Source of the DNA: Steroidobacteraceae bacterium
Lineage (GTDB): Bacteria > Pseudomonadota > Gammaproteobacteria > Steroidobacterales > Steroidobacteraceae
DNA: 44,391 nt
Direction of reading: 5' to 3'
NCBI GenBank assembly: GCA_019187495.1
Contig: JABAQN010000037.1
Location: 1-44,391 of the forward strand
The notes under the pieces are model-generated. The model saw only the letters and a program-made list of their open reading frames with translations. It did not search any database and was not told where the DNA came from. Positions 41,328 to 44,391 of the stretch are shown here, in pieces. The translations under genes were made by a program, and so were the position numbers. The first letter of the stretch is position 1, and each line of letters opens with the position of its first letter.

Positions 41328-41975
41328 ATGGCAGGCGGATACAAGTATTTCGAAGCAATCGAGAAGCACGCCGGCAAGCTCGGCATCCTGACCGCGATCA
41401 TGGTGTCGATCGGCGGGCTCGCCGAGATCACGCCGCTGTTCGTCGAGGCGCACGCGATCACGGCGACCGAGGGCGTGAAACCCTACGACCCGCTGCGACT
41501 CGCCGGCAAGGACATCTACGTGCGCGAGGGCTGCTACCTCTGCCACACGCAGATGATCCGCTCGCTGCGTGCCGAGACGCAGCGTTACGGCCACTATTCG
41601 GTCTCGAGCGAGTCGGTGTATGACCGCCCGCACCAATGGGGCTCGAAGCGCACCGGGCCCGATCTCGCGCGCGTCGGCGGCAAGTACTCGGACGAGTGGC
41701 AGCGGCTGCACCTGATGGACCCGCGCGCGGTCGTCGCCGCCTCGAACATGCCGGGCTATCCGTGGCTCGCCAATGAGCAGATCGACAGCGACGACATCGT
41801 CGCGCGCATGCGCGTGCTCGAGCGCCTCGGCGATCCGTACACGGCCGCCGATTTCGCGGCTGCCCCGGCCGCACTCGAGGGCAAGACGGCGATGGATGCG
41901 CTGGTCGCCTATCTGCAGGGCCTCGGCGTCCCGGCGGCGGCAACCGAACCTGTGCCCACGGAGACCGCGCCATGA
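41328..41975 (+). CDS. ccoO: Cytochrome cbb3 oxidase mono-heme subunit (CcoO)
   Basis: 215 residues. An N-terminal membrane anchor (LGILTAIMVSIGGLAEITPLF, about 16-40), then a c-type heme site REGCYLCHTQ with the axial Met in the downstream NMPGYPWL region. It passes electrons from CcoP to CcoN. Its stop overlaps the ccoQ start (ATGA). Confidence 0.96.
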   Translation: MAGGYKYFEAIEKHAGKLGILTAIMVSIGGLAEITPLFVEAHAITATEGVKPYDPLRLAGKDIYVREGCYLCHTQMIRSLRAETQRYGHYSVSSESVYDRPHQWGSKRTGPDLARVGGKYSDEWQRLHLMDPRAVVAASNMPGYPWLANEQIDSDDIVARMRVLERLGDPYTAADFAAAPAALEGKTAMDALVAYLQGLGVPAAATEPVPTETAP

Positions 41976-42127
41976 ACGGCGCGTGGGGCCAGGTCGCGGG
42001 CATCGTGACAGTCGCGCTGATGCTGCTGTTCGTCGCCGTCTGGGTGTGGGTCTGGCACTCCGGCCACAAGGAAAAGTACGACCGGCTCGCCCGGCTGCCG
42101 ATGGCCGATGCGGAGGATCGTCCATGA
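41972..42127 (+). CDS. ccoQ: Small cbb3 oxidase subunit (CcoQ)
   Basis: 51 residues; one membrane helix (VAGIVTVALMLLFVAVWVWVW) followed by a basic cytoplasmic tail starting HSGHKEKYDRLA. It stabilises the oxidase complex. Overlaps ccoO and ccoP by four bases each, typical of this operon. Confidence 0.93.
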   Translation: MNGAWGQVAGIVTVALMLLFVAVWVWVWHSGHKEKYDRLARLPMADAEDRP

Positions 42128-43032
42128 ATTCCTTCTGGTCGATGTGGGTGATGTTCCTGGTGTTGCTGAACGCGGGCATCACCGCGTTCCTCTTCTGGTG
42201 GGCGCCGCGGGTCAGGATCCCCGTGCAGGAAGACGGAACCACCGGCCACGTGTGGGCGCACGGCGTGCTGCGCGAAGGCATGCACAGGCTGCCACGCTGG
42301 TGGATCATCGCCTCGGCCGCGATGTACCTGTTCGGCATCGGCTATCTGCTGCTCTACCCGGGTTTCGGGGCGCACAAGGGACTGCTCGGCTGGTCCGCGC
42401 ACGGCGAGCACGACCTCGCCACCGCGGTCAACGATGCGAATCTCGCCGAGACCATGGCGCGCTTCAAGGGTCTCCCGCCCGCGCAACTCGCCGCGGACCC
42501 GGAGGCGCTGCGCATCGGTGAGCGGCTGTTCGTCGACAATTGCGCCGCGTGCCACGAGCGCAGCGCACGCGGCAATCCGCTGCTCGGCGCACCGAACCTC
42601 GTCGATGCGGACTGGACCTGGGGTGGTGACGATGCATCGATCGCGACCAGCATCCTCGATGGCCGGCAGGGCGTGATGCCGCCACTTGGCGAAGCGATCG
42701 GCGCCGCGAAGGTCGCGGACGTGGCCAACTATGTCCTCAGCCTCTCCGGCGCACCGCACGATGCGGCGAAGGCCGCGGCCGGCGCGCCGGAATTCGCCGT
42801 CTGCGCGGCGTGCCACGGACAACAGGGCGAAGGCAACCCGCTGCTTGGCGCACCGAAGCTTGCGGACTCGATCTGGACATGGGGCGGCGGGCTCGAGGCG
42901 ATCGAAAAGCGCATCAACGAGGGCACGCATGGCGTGATGCCCGCATGGAAGTCGCGGCTCGACGAGAATGACGTGCGCGTGATCATCGCCTGGCTGCGCT
43001 CGCAGGCGCCAAACCACCTCGCACGGCTATGA
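42124..43032 (+). CDS. ccoP: Cytochrome cbb3 oxidase di-heme subunit (CcoP)
   Basis: 302 residues. Two N-terminal membrane segments (WVMFLVLLNAGITAFLFWW and WWIIASAAMYLFGIGYLLLYP) and two c-type heme domains with CAACHE (about residue 140) and CAACHG (about 230). Each is followed by the conserved NPLLGAPKL-type segment and a GVMP / HGVMPAW Met ligand. It receives electrons from soluble cytochromes. Four-base overlaps with ccoQ and the next gene. Confidence 0.96.
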   Translation: MNSFWSMWVMFLVLLNAGITAFLFWWAPRVRIPVQEDGTTGHVWAHGVLREGMHRLPRWWIIASAAMYLFGIGYLLLYPGFGAHKGLLGWSAHGEHDLATAVNDANLAETMARFKGLPPAQLAADPEALRIGERLFVDNCAACHERSARGNPLLGAPNLVDADWTWGGDDASIATSILDGRQGVMPPLGEAIGAAKVADVANYVLSLSGAPHDAAKAAAGAPEFAVCAACHGQQGEGNPLLGAPKLADSIWTWGGGLEAIEKRINEGTHGVMPAWKSRLDENDVRVIIAWLRSQAPNHLARL

Positions 43033-43235
43033 ACGACGGCGCAGCATGGTATCGCCAGCCGATCCTGTGGCTGGGTGCCGTGCTGTTCGCGGCGATGCTC
43101 GCGGCGAGCATCGCGATGATCGTGCTCGGCGCTCGTCACGACGACGCGCAGCTGCCGACCTCGGGCAGCACGGTGCTCAGGATGCCGGCCGGGCGCGCGG
43201 AACCCGTCGATGCCGCCCCCGAGGCGCCGCAATGA
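43029..43235 (+). CDS. Very small CcoH/FixH-position membrane protein
   Basis: 68 residues; one N-terminal membrane helix (WYRQPILWLGAVLFAAMLAASIAMIVLGA) and a short Pro/Ala-rich tail. WYRQP and the location between ccoP and ccoI suggest it takes the place of CcoH/FixH, but that family is about twice as long and has a periplasmic domain. Identification rests on position. Overlaps both neighbours by four bases. Confidence 0.7.
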   Translation: MNDGAAWYRQPILWLGAVLFAAMLAASIAMIVLGARHDDAQLPTSGSTVLRMPAGRAEPVDAAPEAPQ

Positions 43236-44391
43236 ACACGGCGGTGCGCGGCTGCTGGCACTGCGGGGAACCGCTGCCGGCAGACGGCGCGCCGCTCGCG
43301 CGGGTCGCCGGCGAGGATCATGCCGTCTGCTGCCAGGGCTGCCGCGCGGCGGCCGAATGGATCGAAGGGCTCGGCCTCGCGGACTACTACCGGCTGCGAA
43401 GCAGCCCGGCGCCGCGCACACCCGCGCCGCGGGAGACCCCGGATCTGCCCGGTACGTGGGCACGGCCGGAACTCGCCCGTCATGTGCTGCGCGATCTCGG
43501 CGACGGTCGGCACGAAGCGATACTCCTGGTCGAGGGCATACGCTGCGCCGCCTGCGTGTGGCTGATCGAGCGCGCCGTCGGCCACGTGCCCGGTGTCGTC
43601 GACGTGCAGGTCAACGCCGCCGCGCGACGCGCACGTGTCGCCTGGCAGGATGGCGTGTGTTCGCTGCCGCAGGTTCTCGCTGCGCTGGCCCGCACGGGCT
43701 ACACGGCGCTGCCGCTCGATGCCGCCGCGCTCGACGACACGCGACGGCGCGAGCATCGCACCGCGCTCAAGCAGCTCGTGGTCGCAGGCTTCGGCGCGAT
43801 GCAGGCGATGATGTATGCGAGCGGGCTTTACTTCGGGGCCTTCGACGGCATCGATGCGACCACGCGCGATCTGCTGCGCTGGATCGGCCTCCTCGTCGCG
43901 ACGCCGGTTGTCTTTTATTCGGCGCGCCCGTTCTTCGCGGGCGCACTGCGCACGCTGCGTGCGCGCCGCCTCGGCGTCGATGTGCCCGTCGCGATCGCGA
44001 TCGCACTCATCTATGGCGCGAGCATCATCGAGACGCTGCGCGGCGGGGCGGAAGTCTATTTCGATTCCGTCAGCATGTTCGTGTTCTTCCTGCTGACGGG
44101 CCGCTACCTCGAGATGCGCGCCCGCCATCGCGCCGGCGACCTGAACGATGCGCTCGCGCGCCTGACGCCCGCTTTCGCGGACCGCAGACGCGCGGACGGC
44201 ACCCTCGAGCGTGTCGGCGCCGTCGAACTCGCCCCGGGCGATCTGGTGCACGTGGCGGCGGGCGAACGCGTGCCGGCGGACGGCGCGCTCGAGAGCGCAC
44301 GCTGTCGCGTCGACGAGGCGCTGGTCAGCGGCGAATCGGCCCCGGTGTCGAAGCGGCGCGGCGACGCGCTGGTCGCGGGCAGCATCCTCGT
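43232..44391 (+). CDS. ccoI: Copper P-type ATPase for cbb3 oxidase assembly (CcoI/FixI), partial
   Basis: 386 codons, open to the window edge. An N-terminal zinc-ribbon-like part (CWHCGEPL...CCQGC, about 8-37), then a heavy-metal domain with GIRCAACVWLIE (about 105-116), membrane helices from about residue 185 and the actuator motif VSGESAPVSK (about 367-376). The phosphorylation site and ATP-binding domain lie beyond the window. It supplies copper for the CcoN active site. It overlaps the preceding small gene by four bases. No ccoG lies between ccoP and this gene. Confidence 0.93.
   Translation, partial: MNTAVRGCWHCGEPLPADGAPLARVAGEDHAVCCQGCRAAAEWIEGLGLADYYRLRSSPAPRTPAPRETPDLPGTWARPELARHVLRDLGDGRHEAILLVEGIRCAACVWLIERAVGHVPGVVDVQVNAAARRARVAWQDGVCSLPQVLAALARTGYTALPLDAAALDDTRRREHRTALKQLVVAGFGAMQAMMYASGLYFGAFDGIDATTRDLLRWIGLLVATPVVFYSARPFFAGALRTLRARRLGVDVPVAIAIALIYGASIIETLRGGAEVYFDSVSMFVFFLLTGRYLEMRARHRAGDLNDALARLTPAFADRRRADGTLERVGAVELAPGDLVHVAAGERVPADGALESARCRVDEALVSGESAPVSKRRGDALVAGSIL

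Overview
The window is a high-GC chromosomal segment, most likely from a gammaproteobacterium of the Xanthomonadales/Steroidobacterales type. This placement is an inference from the cbb3 oxidase operon, a trehalase next to a TonB-dependent receptor and LacI regulator, and the codon bias; there is no rRNA or other marker gene to confirm it. The window divides into an ordinary left edge, a genomic island of about 23.7 kb, and an ordinary right part.

Left edge (1-1274): a RES/Xre-ParS toxin-antitoxin pair on the minus strand (toxin cut by the window edge), then an intact tRNA-Pro(CGG).

Island (about 1275-24967): it starts just after the tRNA and ends at a decayed copy of the 5' half of the same tRNA gene (24932-24967, with a 19-base perfect match). 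No integrase is visible. From left to right it holds: a PD-(D/E)XK protein behind a decayed AbiE-type (type IV) toxin-antitoxin pair; an IS630 element with a programmed frameshift site; a five-gene operon (two unrecognised proteins, a NERD-nuclease/SF1-helicase fusion, a DrmA-type helicase and a DrmB-type DUF1998 protein) facing a Vsr endonuclease plus C5-cytosine methyltransferase pair; an IS110/IS1111-type element; a second, truncated copy of the AbiE/PD-(D/E)XK genes; and a MerR regulator coupled to a VIT/VWA protein. The 6532-19050 block looks like a variant of the DISARM antiphage system: DrmA, DrmB and a 5mC methylase are present, the phospholipase-D protein DrmC is not seen, and a NERD nuclease-helicase, two unknown proteins and Vsr are present. 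This is the most interesting part of the window. The IS630 sits only 13 bases upstream of its first gene, and two same-orientation AbiE repeats lie about 17 kb apart around the block.

Right part (25109-44391): a DUF433/DUF5615 TA-like pair; an SDR oxidoreductase with a stand-alone RAM-domain protein; a carbohydrate locus (periplasmic trehalase, LacI regulator, TonB-dependent receptor, secreted alpha/alpha-barrel protein, small Xre-type protein) with two LacI-like operator candidates; a four-gene run (secreted trypsin-like protease, small secreted protein, Tat-exported nitrilase-fold protein without the catalytic cysteine, O-acetylhomoserine sulfhydrylase MetY); dsbA; and the cytochrome cbb3 oxidase operon ccoNOQP with a very small CcoH-like protein and the start of the copper ATPase ccoI, with no ccoG between them.
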